Source: Bacteroidales bacterium (GTDB taxonomy: Bacteria; Bacteroidota; Bacteroidia; Bacteroidales; VadinHA17). From it: a stretch of 36,974 nt of DNA. Of this stretch, positions 26,523 to 36,055 are shown piece by piece (positions within the stretch are counted from its first letter, which is position 1; each line of letters opens with the position of its first letter). The stretch spans positions 1 through 36,974 of the forward strand of contig JAAZAP010000345.1 in assembly GCA_012514255.1 (NCBI GenBank), read 5' to 3'. A program made the position numbers and the translations under genes. The notes under the pieces were generated by a model that was not told the origin of the DNA, made no database searches, and saw only the letters and a list, made by a program, of their open reading frames with translations.

Positions 26523-28955
26523 ATGAGATTCAGCATAAGGGATAACAACTTTTACCTGGATGATAAAAAAATCTTTCTCAATTCCGGGGAGATACACTAT
26601 TTCAGGATCAGGCGCGAATTGTGGGACAGACACCTGGATGAAGCAGTGAGTGCCGGGCTACAGGCTGTAAGCACCTATGTGCCGTGGGCGTGGCACGAGG
26701 AGGAAGAGGGTGTATTTGACTTTGACGGCACCTCCTGTCCTGAAAAGGATCTGAATGGATGGCTGCGCAAGTGCAAAGAGCACGGCCTGCATGCCATTGT
26801 CAAGCCCGGTCCCTTCATCCTGGCGGAGTTCAGGGGTGCGGGACTGCCCGACTGGTTCCATGAGAGGTACGGAGACGACGTGCGTATGCATACCCGCCGG
26901 GGAGTGAGGATGATCAGTGACGGTGTCAGCCTTTTCAACCAGGATTACCTTACTAAAGTCAGGCTGTGGTATGACCAGGTCATGCCCATCATCAGGAACC
27001 ATGAGCTGCAGCGTGGAGGCCCTGTTATTATGATGCAGGTATGCAATGAGATAGGCGTCTTTTCATGGCTGGCCCGGCAGGCCGACTACAGCAACGAGGT
27101 CAGGAACAGGTTCATCTCATGGATCTCAGAAAAGTATAAGAGTGTCAATGATGTGAACCATCAATGGGGCACAGCATACAGTACCTTTAATGAGATTGAA
27201 CTGCCTCCTGACGGACATGAGCCTTATGCCTCACCGGCTGACCGTGGCCGTGACAATGCTTGGCACAGCTTCTGGAGACGCTATTACGGTGATTATCTGA
27301 GGATGTTGAGTTTCATGATAAGGGAGCGCGGCGTCACTGTTCCACTGTATCATAACCTGCCTGGATGGATCTACGGTAACGGGTATGAGTTCCCGGTGAA
27401 TATAACGATGTATGAAGACCTTTTCCAGGGCAGGAGTGAGATCTTCTTCGGCGTTGACCATATACCTGAGTTTGTCTCCTACAGGAACCTGCATGACGAC
27501 AGGATAATCAATGACATCACCCTGGCGATGCAGGGTGGCGGGCCACTCTTTGCTGCAGAGTTCCAGAGTGGTTCGCGCGAGTATAATGTTGTGACAAATC
27601 CCCGCGAGATGGAGTTGTTCTATAAGGCAAGTATAGCCAACGGGCTTAAAGGCTGGAACTTTTATATGTTTTCACAGGGTCGGAATGTGAGCCGAAGGGG
27701 TTACTCAGGAGATACCTTTTACTGGTTCACTCCGCTTGACGCTGATGGCAAGTGCGGCAGCGCACTTGCTCCGGTGAGGAAAATGAGCAGACTGGTGGCA
27801 GTGTCAGGTGATATAATTGTCAATTCCTTCCGCAAGGCTGAAGTTTGTGTTCTCTTTTACTCCCATTGGTATGCCACAGAGATAGAGAGACCGGCGGGTG
27901 AGGCCACCGGACTAACTTACGTGCCCTCGGCTGTCAGGCGACCCGCTTACTTTGACGGACTTCTGAAGGCTCTGCAGGTGCTCAACATTGATTACGACAT
28001 GGCTGACATAAGTACTGTCTCACCTGAGTCACTGGCACAGTACAAACAGGTATGGGTCTTTTCAACCGACGAGATGGCTGCCCGGGCCCAGATGACCGTT
28101 GCCGGTTATCTGGACCGTGGAGGGCATGCAGTTATCTACCCTTATCTTCCTGATCGCGAGACATCACAGCTGCCCTGCACTATACTCCGTGACATCATAG
28201 GGGTGACTCCCTCAGGAACTGAAGTGATTGATTCACCGCTGATCGACCTTTTTGATCTGCGTGACATTAAGTGCAGCAACCCGATGGTAGTATTCGCACA
28301 GGAGTCACTTGCCGGCGCTGAAGTCATTGCCCGGACCATCAGTGGCACCCCGTGCGGCTTTGAAAAAAGAGTTGGGAAAGGAATGGTTACATTTATCGGT
28401 ACCTGGACAGGTTTTGATACTGAAGCACACAGACTGTTCTACGGGAAGCTGCTGGAGAGATCAGGTGCCAAACTGCGGAATGCGACATCGGATAACAGGT
28501 TTATTATTGCAAGGCAGCGGTTCACTGATGACGGCAGGGCAATGCTGTTTGCGGCGAACTACTACAATGAAGAGCTGAACGGCGGCGTCACGTATTCACA
28601 TCCCGTTACGGGTGAGCCGGTCAGTCTGCCTTTCAACGGAGGGGAGATACTGTGGCCGCCACTTCAGGCGGTATTGACACCTGTCTGCCTTCAGTTGGGA
28701 GAAGGAGTGATCATGCTCCACTCTACTTCCGATCTGCTCGGGATCAGGAAAGAAGGTAATGAGATATTTCTGACCCTCGGTGGCGACCGTGACCTTCCGG
28801 GAGAGATCGTCCTTGAGGGTCTGGAAACAGGCATAATCAGCAGGGCAGAAATCAGCAGCATGCCGGCCGGGATCAGTGTCATCGGGGGGCGCAGGGTAAT
28901 AACCTATACCCACATACAGGGAAAGGAGATGGAACTCAGAATTACCCTGGATTAA
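26523..28955 (+). CDS. GH35-family enzyme, probably cytoplasmic beta-1,2-glucoside-active
   Basis: An 810-residue protein without a signal peptide. The N-terminal GH35 TIM barrel shows NSGEIHYFRIRRELWDRHLD, AVSTYVPWAWHE and AIVKPGPFILAEF. The acid/base is Glu176 in QVCNEIGV and the nucleophile Glu346 in FAAEFQSG. A trimerisation-like domain (~435-640, VLFYSHWYATE) and C-terminal beta domains follow. GH35 is best known for beta-galactosidase, but a GH35 beta-1,2-glucosyltransferase acting on sophoro-oligosaccharides is known from Ignavibacterium. In this locus, next to the oligoglucan phosphorylase, a beta-1,2-glucosidase or glucosyltransferase role is more likely than beta-galactosidase. The next gene's frame begins at the base after this stop. 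Confidence 0.82.
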   Translation: MRFSIRDNNFYLDDKKIFLNSGEIHYFRIRRELWDRHLDEAVSAGLQAVSTYVPWAWHEEEEGVFDFDGTSCPEKDLNGWLRKCKEHGLHAIVKPGPFILAEFRGAGLPDWFHERYGDDVRMHTRRGVRMISDGVSLFNQDYLTKVRLWYDQVMPIIRNHELQRGGPVIMMQVCNEIGVFSWLARQADYSNEVRNRFISWISEKYKSVNDVNHQWGTAYSTFNEIELPPDGHEPYASPADRGRDNAWHSFWRRYYGDYLRMLSFMIRERGVTVPLYHNLPGWIYGNGYEFPVNITMYEDLFQGRSEIFFGVDHIPEFVSYRNLHDDRIINDITLAMQGGGPLFAAEFQSGSREYNVVTNPREMELFYKASIANGLKGWNFYMFSQGRNVSRRGYSGDTFYWFTPLDADGKCGSALAPVRKMSRLVAVSGDIIVNSFRKAEVCVLFYSHWYATEIERPAGEATGLTYVPSAVRRPAYFDGLLKALQVLNIDYDMADISTVSPESLAQYKQVWVFSTDEMAARAQMTVAGYLDRGGHAVIYPYLPDRETSQLPCTILRDIIGVTPSGTEVIDSPLIDLFDLRDIKCSNPMVVFAQESLAGAEVIARTISGTPCGFEKRVGKGMVTFIGTWTGFDTEAHRLFYGKLLERSGAKLRNATSDNRFIIARQRFTDDGRAMLFAANYYNEELNGGVTYSHPVTGEPVSLPFNGGEILWPPLQAVLTPVCLQLGEGVIMLHSTSDLLGIRKEGNEIFLTLGGDRDLPGEIVLEGLETGIISRAEISSMPAGISVIGGRRVITYTHIQGKEMELRITLD

Positions 28956-29045
28956 GTGGAATTCAGAAACAGGTCAGAGAGAGACTCACCGGGAAAATCA
29001 CCTTCGGATGAGGGACGTTTAAAACAGGATAAACAGAAACAGGAT

Positions 29046-32000
29046 ATGAAGATCAGCAATAAAGCAGGACTGACTGTTGAGTTTCTTGAGAACGGGGCGG
29101 TGTCCTGTATATATACTGACACTGTAATGATCAGTATGCGGCGGGCAACGGTTTATTCAGGTACATATGCCGGCGTATGGCTGAGAAAACATGGTCCCGT
29201 AATTGAACACCGGCCTCTTACGGGGCCGGGAAGTGACAGCCTTTTCCGGGTGGACAACGGCAGGTACACTGCAGCCGGCAATTGGGAGGGTATCGGATAT
29301 ATATGCACTCTTCAGCTGTCAGAAAAGAGTCTGAGCTGGGAGTGGAGGATTAACCTTCAGAACAACAGCGGCAGGGATGTTACCCTGGACCTTGTCTGCA
29401 TGCAGGATGCCGGTCTGAAGGCTGTATATCAGGGACTTGTGAATGAATACTATATAAGCCAGTATACTGAAAGGCGGATACTTGATGATACAAAGGCAGG
29501 GAAGGTGGTCTGCTGCCGTCAGAACATGAAGGAGTCGGGCGGCCATCCGTGGCTGATGATGGTTTCGCTGGACCGTGCCGCCTCGGCATCTGCCGACGGG
29601 ATGCAGTTCTACGGAAGAAGTTACAGGGCTTCCGGCATACCTGAAGGTTTAATGACGGAGAGCCTTGGAGGTGAGTATGCAGGCGAGTCATCTGTGGTAG
29701 CACTCCAGGAGGAGCCTTTTCTGCTTCCTCCAGGAGAAAAAAGGACGGTCAGGTTCGCATTGACCTTTCTCCATGATCATCCCTCTGCCACCTCGGAGGC
29801 GGACCTTGAAAGACTGCGCAGCCTGTCAGGGGAATTCATTCATGATCATGCAGCTACTGACGGGGTGACTAACGATGAGGAGCTTAATATTCTATTGAGT
29901 GAGCCTGTTGCTCTTACACGCAGGCTCAAAAAATTCAGGAAGCCCGAGCTTAACCTGTTAAGTAGTCCGGTCATGCTACAGGCAGAGGATTTTTCGGAGA
30001 AAGAGCTTGAGTCTCATTTCCCGGGACCGCTGCGGCATCCGGAATATCTGGAAGGAAGGCTGCTCTCATTCTTTTACGGGAAGAATCGTCATGTGATGCT
30101 AAGGGAGAAAGAGCTTCTGTCTGACCGCCCTCACGGACATATCATGCATACCGCAACAAGCCTGGTACCGGAAGAAATCCTGATGTCAACCACCGTATTT
30201 GCTTTCGGTGTTTTTAACTCTCACCTGACGCAGGGCAACACCAACTTCAACACCCTTCTGTCAGTATGCAACAGCCAGTTCAACATCAATCCGGTCTCCG
30301 GGCAGAGGATTTTTGTGATTACCGGCGGAAAACTGATGCTTCTGGGTGTGCCGTCTGCCTTTGAGATGGGGCTCAATCACTGCAGGTGGCTCTACCGGCT
30401 GGGCAGCAGTCTTTACCAGGTACGCACCTGGACATCCGGGAGGGTGCCTCAGGTCAACATGGACTTCCGGATTCTGGAGGGTGACCCTGTGGCTATTGTG
30501 TTAACACATGATTTTGATGAACTGAACGGCTGGAGAATTAAGCCCGGGAACAAAGCAGGAGAGTACGTTGCACTGCCTGCTCCGCGCAGTATGATCAGTC
30601 ACGGTTTCCCGGATGCCCGGTTCATGATCACCATACAGTATTCCGGCAACAGGTACCGTGCAGGAGAGGAGGGGATCAACGGTAAGGAGACAGAATTGTC
30701 CGGGAGTCCTCTGTTTGTGATTGAAACAGAGTCACTCACACGTTTCTGCATGAGCTTCACCGGTTGTGTCCCCGTTCACTGTACCCCGGTCCTCTTTGAC
30801 GATGCCGGCACTGAGTATGCATCAGATACAACCAGTGCTTTTGAGGAGTGGAAGGAGATGAGTCGTTCCCTTTCACTGAAGAGCAATAATGATGATATAA
30901 AAGCCATATCGGAGATCCTTCCGTGGTATGGAATGAATGCCATCACCCACTTCCTCACCCCGTACGGTCTGGAGCAGTTCAGCGGTGCGGCATGGGGTAC
31001 CCGTGATGTCTCACAGGGACCAGTAGAACTGCTTATAGCAATGGGCAGATACACGGAAGCCCGCAAGGTGCTGAGCATCATTTTCTCCAACCAGGAGCCT
31101 GACGGCGGATGGCCGCAGTGGTGGATGTTTGACCGCTACGACGATATACGAGCTGATAGCGCTCACGGAGATATTATCTACTGGTGTCTGATAGCACTTG
31201 CAGGTTATTTAAGGGCATCCGGAGATTTTGAATTCCTTGACGAGAAACTGCCATATTTTCAAAAGGGTGAAAACTCGCAGAAGCTTAAATATTCACTAAG
31301 AGAACATCTTGACCGTTTGGTAAAAAAAGTTATCGCATCATTTATTCCGGGAAAGTCACTTGTCCGCTACGGGGGAGGTGACTGGAATGACTCACTTCAG
31401 CCTGTGAGCAGGGATCTGGCAGAAAGGCTGGTGTCATCATGGACGGTAGAGATGAATTACCAGGCCTTCAGGCAGTATGCAGAGGTATGTGCCATGGCCG
31501 GTGATCAGGATCGGGCGGAGGAGATGAATCGATATTCAGAGATGATCAGGTCTGATTTCAACAGGGATCTTGTACGCGAGGGTGTTGTGGCTGGTTACGG
31601 ACTTGCCGGGGATGATGGCAGCATCACCCTGCTGCTTCATCCTTCGGACACCCTGACTGGCATCAGTTACAGTCTGTTGCCGATGGAACGCGGAATTGTC
31701 AGCGGCATCTTCACTACGGAACAGGTGGCACACCATCTGGATTTGATTGAGAAGTACCTGACAGGTCCTGACGGTGCGAGGCTGATGGACCGTCCCCTGC
31801 CGTATACGGGCGGCATAGAGAAGATGTTCAGGCGGGCAGAGAGCAGCACCTTCTTTGGCAGGGAGATAGGGCTTATGTATGTCCATGAGCACATTCGGTA
31901 TGCCGAGTCACTGGCGCGCACCGGCAAGGCCATGGAATTCCTTAAGGCGTTACGGCAGGCTATGCCTGTCGGTTACGGAATGATAGTTCCCTGCGCTGAT

Positions 32001-32453
32001 ATCAGGCAGGCAAACTGCTATTACAGCAGTTCCGATGCAATCTTTGAGTCCCGTTACCAGGCTGACCGGAATTATCATGAGATAATTGAGGGCAGAATCA
32101 CCCTGAGAGGCGGCTGGAGGGTCTATTCAAGTGGTCCGGGTATATTTGCAGGTATCATCATGACCTGTCTGCTGGGCATAAGAAGTGAATGGGGCAGAAT
32201 TGTGATTGACCCGGTAATGCCGGCTTCACTTGACGGTCTGGAAGCAGAGATGATAATCATGGGCCGTTGTATCACATTCAAATACCATGTAAGAGAAGAG
32301 TGTTACGGTCCGAAAAGGATCACTGTGAACGGTACCGACATTTCCCATACACCTGTCGAAAACCAGTACCGGGCAGGCGGTGTGGCTATTGATGCGGCCA
32401 TCTTCACGGATTTGCCGCCAAACCGAGAAAACAGGGTTGATGTATACCTTTGA
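29046..32453 (+). CDS. 1,2-beta-oligoglucan phosphorylase (SOGP), GH94
   Basis: A 1135-residue cytoplasmic protein without a signal peptide, of a length usual for SOGP. SOGP (EC 2.4.1.333) phosphorolyses beta-1,2-linked gluco-oligosaccharides to alpha-glucose 1-phosphate and a shorter chain. The N-terminal beta-sandwich (~1-600) precedes an (alpha/alpha)6 domain with GAAWGTRDVSQGPVELL, NQEPDGGWPQWWMFDRY and RADSAHGDIIYW. The GH94 motif GGGDWNDSLQP (Asp779, Asp782) carries the catalytic general-acid aspartate. The frame opens at a GTG directly after the GH35 stop (28956), adding 30 charged low-complexity residues. The ATG at 29046 gives MKISNKAGLTVEFLENG, a more natural family start. This gene most strongly identifies the locus as beta-1,2-glucan related. 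Confidence 0.88.
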   Translation: MKISNKAGLTVEFLENGAVSCIYTDTVMISMRRATVYSGTYAGVWLRKHGPVIEHRPLTGPGSDSLFRVDNGRYTAAGNWEGIGYICTLQLSEKSLSWEWRINLQNNSGRDVTLDLVCMQDAGLKAVYQGLVNEYYISQYTERRILDDTKAGKVVCCRQNMKESGGHPWLMMVSLDRAASASADGMQFYGRSYRASGIPEGLMTESLGGEYAGESSVVALQEEPFLLPPGEKRTVRFALTFLHDHPSATSEADLERLRSLSGEFIHDHAATDGVTNDEELNILLSEPVALTRRLKKFRKPELNLLSSPVMLQAEDFSEKELESHFPGPLRHPEYLEGRLLSFFYGKNRHVMLREKELLSDRPHGHIMHTATSLVPEEILMSTTVFAFGVFNSHLTQGNTNFNTLLSVCNSQFNINPVSGQRIFVITGGKLMLLGVPSAFEMGLNHCRWLYRLGSSLYQVRTWTSGRVPQVNMDFRILEGDPVAIVLTHDFDELNGWRIKPGNKAGEYVALPAPRSMISHGFPDARFMITIQYSGNRYRAGEEGINGKETELSGSPLFVIETESLTRFCMSFTGCVPVHCTPVLFDDAGTEYASDTTSAFEEWKEMSRSLSLKSNNDDIKAISEILPWYGMNAITHFLTPYGLEQFSGAAWGTRDVSQGPVELLIAMGRYTEARKVLSIIFSNQEPDGGWPQWWMFDRYDDIRADSAHGDIIYWCLIALAGYLRASGDFEFLDEKLPYFQKGENSQKLKYSLREHLDRLVKKVIASFIPGKSLVRYGGGDWNDSLQPVSRDLAERLVSSWTVEMNYQAFRQYAEVCAMAGDQDRAEEMNRYSEMIRSDFNRDLVREGVVAGYGLAGDDGSITLLLHPSDTLTGISYSLLPMERGIVSGIFTTEQVAHHLDLIEKYLTGPDGARLMDRPLPYTGGIEKMFRRAESSTFFGREIGLMYVHEHIRYAESLARTGKAMEFLKALRQAMPVGYGMIVPCADIRQANCYYSSSDAIFESRYQADRNYHEIIEGRITLRGGWRVYSSGPGIFAGIIMTCLLGIRSEWGRIVIDPVMPASLDGLEAEMIIMGRCITFKYHVREECYGPKRITVNGTDISHTPVENQYRAGGVAIDAAIFTDLPPNRENRVDVYL

Positions 32454-32477
32454 GCTCCCAACTTTTTCCTATATTTA
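32449..32477 (+). promoter_or_regulatory. Possible promoter of the regulator gene
   Basis: TTTG (32449-32452) and TATATTTA (32470-32477) are spaced by 17 nt. The second is one base from the Bacteroidota -7 consensus TAnnTTTG. It lies at the end of the phosphorylase gene, 38 nt before the regulator start, and could let the sensor be made independently of the operon. Confidence 0.3.
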
Positions 32478-32514
32478 CGTCTGGTAGCAGGAAGTTACGT
32501 AATAACCGGATTTT

Positions 32515-35331
32515 ATGTCAGTAATTTCACCAGGGGGAACCCTCAGGCTGTCGTTCCTGGTCATTTGTTTAATATTTATTTCACCGGCGGTTTCCGGCCA
32601 GGCGGGTGGAAACAGGAGTGACATTCGCCGTTTTATCCCAGGAACAATACCGGTCAGGAGCCAGAACTGGGAGATAAGCAGGGATCCGGTGACCAATTAC
32701 GTGTATTTTGCCAACTCTGCGGGACTGATTGAATACAATGGCATTACTGCCAGGACTTATCCCGTTCCATTCGGCCAGGGGGTGAGGTCAGTTTACATCA
32801 ACAGTGACGGAGTCATTTTCACAGGTTCATTTGAGGATTTTGGCTTTTGGAGAAAGGGCCGTCCGGGTGAGCTCACCTATACGTCACTGGCTGTGGGGGC
32901 CGATATTGTCGGGAATGACGAGATATGGAACATAAGCGAGATAAACCACACTCTTTATTTCCAATCATTCACCTCAGTCTATGTCTATGATTACAATGGC
33001 ATAAAAAGGATTGCGACGCCTTCATCAATGCTTTTCTTCTTCAGGGTGGGTGACCGGTTTATTGCGCAGGCAATAGATGAGGGCCTCTATTGGTTTGACG
33101 GTGAGGTATTCAGTTTCATTGAGGGAAGCGGGATCTTCGCAGCTCAAAAGATTCACGCACTGCTTGACTTCGGTCCGCGAGAAAAATGGATATGCACCGC
33201 CAACAACGGTATATTTATTTTTGACGGCAGTAAGTTCAGACCCCTGGTGAGTGAGATCTCGGGATTCCTGAAGGACGCCACGTGCAATGCAGGGCTGGCG
33301 GTAAATGATTCACTTCTTGTCTTCGGGACTATTCTCAGGGGGCTGGCACTGTGTGACCGGGATGGCAGGATACTGGAGACATATGATTACTCCAACGGAT
33401 TGAACAACAATACTGTTCTGTCGCTCTACCTCGATGGCGGCAAGGGACTCTGGGCCGGTCTCGACGATGGCGCCAATTACCTGGAGACATTATCGCCCGT
33501 AGCTTATTACGAGAACTCCGGTGGTGACCTGGGAACGATCTATACTGTTATCCGGGACCGTGATCATCTCTTTCTGGGGACCAACCACGGACTTTTCGCA
33601 ACGGATATAGACGACAGTGACGGCTCATATCGTTTTACCGGCCTCCGTATCATACCAGGGACTCAGGGGCAGGTCTGGAAGCTCTCGGAGTATGACGGGC
33701 AGATACTCTGTGGCCATAACGACGGTACTTTTCTCGTTGACGGTCTAAAGGCAGTAAGGATCTCAGACGTCACAGGGGGCTGGTCTGTCAGGCCATTCGG
33801 GGAGTACCTGATCCAGGGTACCTATACCGGAATCGTCTCCTTCAGGAAGGGCCACACCGGCAAATGGGAGTTCAGTGACAGGATTGATGGCTATGCTGAA
33901 CCTACACGGTTCGTGGAGATTGATTACCTCGGATATGTCTGGGCTCTTCATCCGCAGAAAGGAGTGTACCGGCTGGAGCTGAATGAGGAGGCTGATTCGG
34001 TCATCAGCTCTCTTTATCTCAGCTCAGCGGGAGAGAACGCCAGGATGGTTTCAATGTCAGTGCTCAATAACCAGATGGTCTTCATAGCTTCTGACCATAT
34101 CTATGGTTTTGACTATGAGCATAAGGATTTTTTCCCGGTTACATCGCTCGAACCAGGACTGGGTGAGTTTGTAAGAGCAACACAGATAATCCCGTTTCAG
34201 AAGGGAAGCTATTGGTTTGTTCTTGACAACAGAATCGCACTGTTCAATATAACCCGTGACCTGCAGGCAGAGAAGGTTATGGAGTTTGTGCATGAATATG
34301 CTGACCTGCCCTGGCGTGAACAGCAGGTTATGTCGCTTGATTCAGGCAAGCTCCTCATACCTACACGTCAGGCTTTCAGTATCTATGACCTCGACAGACT
34401 GGTCAGCAGGTCGGAGACTTCAGCCCTGGCTGTCAGTCGTCTCGTTTTCAGCGGAGGCAACAGAAGCACCACCCTGTCTCCGGGGTCACCCGATTTTCAA
34501 GCTGTCCCGAGCAGGGAGAACAATCTTACTGTCTATCTGGCCAATCCGTCAGGCTTTGACAGGGAAGTGCGGGAGTACCTCTACCGGATAACCGAGCTGG
34601 GTGACGAGTGGTACCGTACGGCAACCGACAACTTTTCTCTTCTGAATCTGCAGCACGGCGATTATCATCTTCAGGTGCGGGAGGTTGCGGGAAGCGGCGA
34701 GGCAAAGGCTGCCTTCACCATCCGCAGACCCTTTCTGCTCAGCGGATGGGCCCTGATGCTTTATATCCTGGCTGCTGCAGGGCTCACCGCGGCAGGGATA
34801 ATGTTATTCCGTTCGAAGCTTGAGAGCCACCGTCGCATGATTGAATACGAGGTTGGCAAGAACAGGCTGGAGAGTGAGCTCGACTACAAGAGCTATGAGC
34901 TGATGCTTACAATGCGTTACCTGATAAGAAAGACTGATATCCTGAGAGAACTGCGTGACAGGCTTGAGACAGCCAAGGAGAGTTCTGCAAAAATGCCCAT
35001 GAGGTTTATCAGAGAGATGGAGCATATCATCGATCACGGGCTTGACACCCAGACTGAAGAATGGCAGAATGTGATGAAGAATCTCAAATTGTCCCAGGAG
35101 GGGTTTTTCAGCAAGCTCAAGAAAAAATTCCCGGCACTGACCCCGAATGATCTGAGACTCTGTTCCTATCTGCGGATGAATTTTACCACGAAGGAAATAG
35201 CTAACCTCTCGAACATATCTACCCGGAGTGTTGAAATAGCGCGGTACAGACTGAGGACAAAGCTAAACCTCAGTCATGACGTGAACCTTACAGAATTCCT
35301 TATTCAGGAGGCAGAGGACGATGAGTCCTGA
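32515..35331 (+). CDS. SusR-like membrane regulator: beta-propeller, Y_Y_Y domain, LuxR-type HTH
   Basis: A 938-residue single-protein sensor and transcription factor. The signal peptide/anchor (LSFLVICLIFISPAVSG) is followed by two-component-regulator propeller repeats in the periplasm (~35-640; e.g. NYVYFANSAGLIEYNG, WICTANNGIFIFDGS). A Y_Y_Y domain covers ~645-738 (YLYRITELGDEWYRT). A membrane segment (~741-763, GWALMLYILAAAGLTAAGIM) leads into a coiled coil (~765-850). The C-terminal LuxR-like HTH (~870-930) shows LTPNDLRLCSYL, TTKEIANLSNISTRSVEIAR. There is no kinase or receiver domain, unlike hybrid HTCS regulators. It probably activates the upstream locus when an oligosaccharide binds in the periplasm. 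Confidence 0.88.
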   Translation: MSVISPGGTLRLSFLVICLIFISPAVSGQAGGNRSDIRRFIPGTIPVRSQNWEISRDPVTNYVYFANSAGLIEYNGITARTYPVPFGQGVRSVYINSDGVIFTGSFEDFGFWRKGRPGELTYTSLAVGADIVGNDEIWNISEINHTLYFQSFTSVYVYDYNGIKRIATPSSMLFFFRVGDRFIAQAIDEGLYWFDGEVFSFIEGSGIFAAQKIHALLDFGPREKWICTANNGIFIFDGSKFRPLVSEISGFLKDATCNAGLAVNDSLLVFGTILRGLALCDRDGRILETYDYSNGLNNNTVLSLYLDGGKGLWAGLDDGANYLETLSPVAYYENSGGDLGTIYTVIRDRDHLFLGTNHGLFATDIDDSDGSYRFTGLRIIPGTQGQVWKLSEYDGQILCGHNDGTFLVDGLKAVRISDVTGGWSVRPFGEYLIQGTYTGIVSFRKGHTGKWEFSDRIDGYAEPTRFVEIDYLGYVWALHPQKGVYRLELNEEADSVISSLYLSSAGENARMVSMSVLNNQMVFIASDHIYGFDYEHKDFFPVTSLEPGLGEFVRATQIIPFQKGSYWFVLDNRIALFNITRDLQAEKVMEFVHEYADLPWREQQVMSLDSGKLLIPTRQAFSIYDLDRLVSRSETSALAVSRLVFSGGNRSTTLSPGSPDFQAVPSRENNLTVYLANPSGFDREVREYLYRITELGDEWYRTATDNFSLLNLQHGDYHLQVREVAGSGEAKAAFTIRRPFLLSGWALMLYILAAAGLTAAGIMLFRSKLESHRRMIEYEVGKNRLESELDYKSYELMLTMRYLIRKTDILRELRDRLETAKESSAKMPMRFIREMEHIIDHGLDTQTEEWQNVMKNLKLSQEGFFSKLKKKFPALTPNDLRLCSYLRMNFTTKEIANLSNISTRSVEIARYRLRTKLNLSHDVNLTEFLIQEAEDDES

Positions 35332-35383
35332 TCAAGGCAACACCAGAGTGCTTCATGACTGAATTACTGATGGCGGGGTATTA

Positions 35384-36055
35384 TCATTTTGTTTCCTCCA
35401 GCACGAATCCCATTCCCCTGAGGGTACGCAGACTGATGCCCGGGTCAGGTGCCAGGTACTTGCGCAGGCGGCTGATGAAGACATCCATGCTGCGGCCCAG
35501 GAAATAATCATCCTCACCCCATATCTCGGTGAGTATCTGTTCGCGCGTAAGCGCCTTGTTCCTGTTCATCATCAGGTGTCTGAGCAACTGCGCCTCGCGA
35601 AGCGTGACCTTCTCCTTTCCTGCCGGGGTCAGGAGCTCCAGTGCATTGAACCGGAGAGTGGTTTCGGAGATTGTATATTCGTCCTCGGCAACGGAATAGA
35701 CTCTCCTCATGATATTGTTTATGCGAAGCAGCAGCATCTCCGGGTCAAATGGCTTGGTGATGTAATCATCGGCTCCCAGCCTGAGCCCTCTGACCATGTC
35801 TTCCCTCATGCTCTTGGCAGTAAGGAAGACAAAGGGTATCCCCGGATCCTTCGTCCTCAGCTTCTCAGCCAGGGTGAAGCCATCCATCTCGGGCATCATG
35901 ATGTCAAGCACACAGATGTCTGGAGTGGTGCTGTGATAGAGATCCCATGCCTCTCGGCCGTTGCGCGCCAGTGTTACCTCGAAGCCGCTCATGGCGAGGT
36001 ACTGCGACAGAATGTTCCCGAAATCAATATTGTCTTCGGCAAGCAGGAGTTTCAT
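35384..36055 (-). CDS. OmpR/PhoB-family response regulator
   Basis: A 223-residue cytoplasmic DNA-binding regulator. The receiver domain (1-115) has the acidic pocket (Glu7, Asp8), phospho-acceptor Asp51 in CVLDIMMPEMDG, Thr79 in FLTAK and Lys101 in YITKPFD. The winged-helix domain (~125-220) has LREAQLLRHLMMNRNKALTR, SMDVFISRLRKYL and the ending LRTLRGMGFVLEE. It resembles RprY-type regulators of Bacteroides. The start ATG overlaps the kinase stop by 4 nt (ATGA), so the pair is cotranscribed leftward. It converges on the glucan-locus regulator and is probably not part of that locus. Confidence 0.94.
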   Translation of the reverse strand: MKLLLAEDNIDFGNILSQYLAMSGFEVTLARNGREAWDLYHSTTPDICVLDIMMPEMDGFTLAEKLRTKDPGIPFVFLTAKSMREDMVRGLRLGADDYITKPFDPEMLLLRINNIMRRVYSVAEDEYTISETTLRFNALELLTPAGKEKVTLREAQLLRHLMMNRNKALTREQILTEIWGEDDYFLGRSMDVFISRLRKYLAPDPGISLRTLRGMGFVLEETK

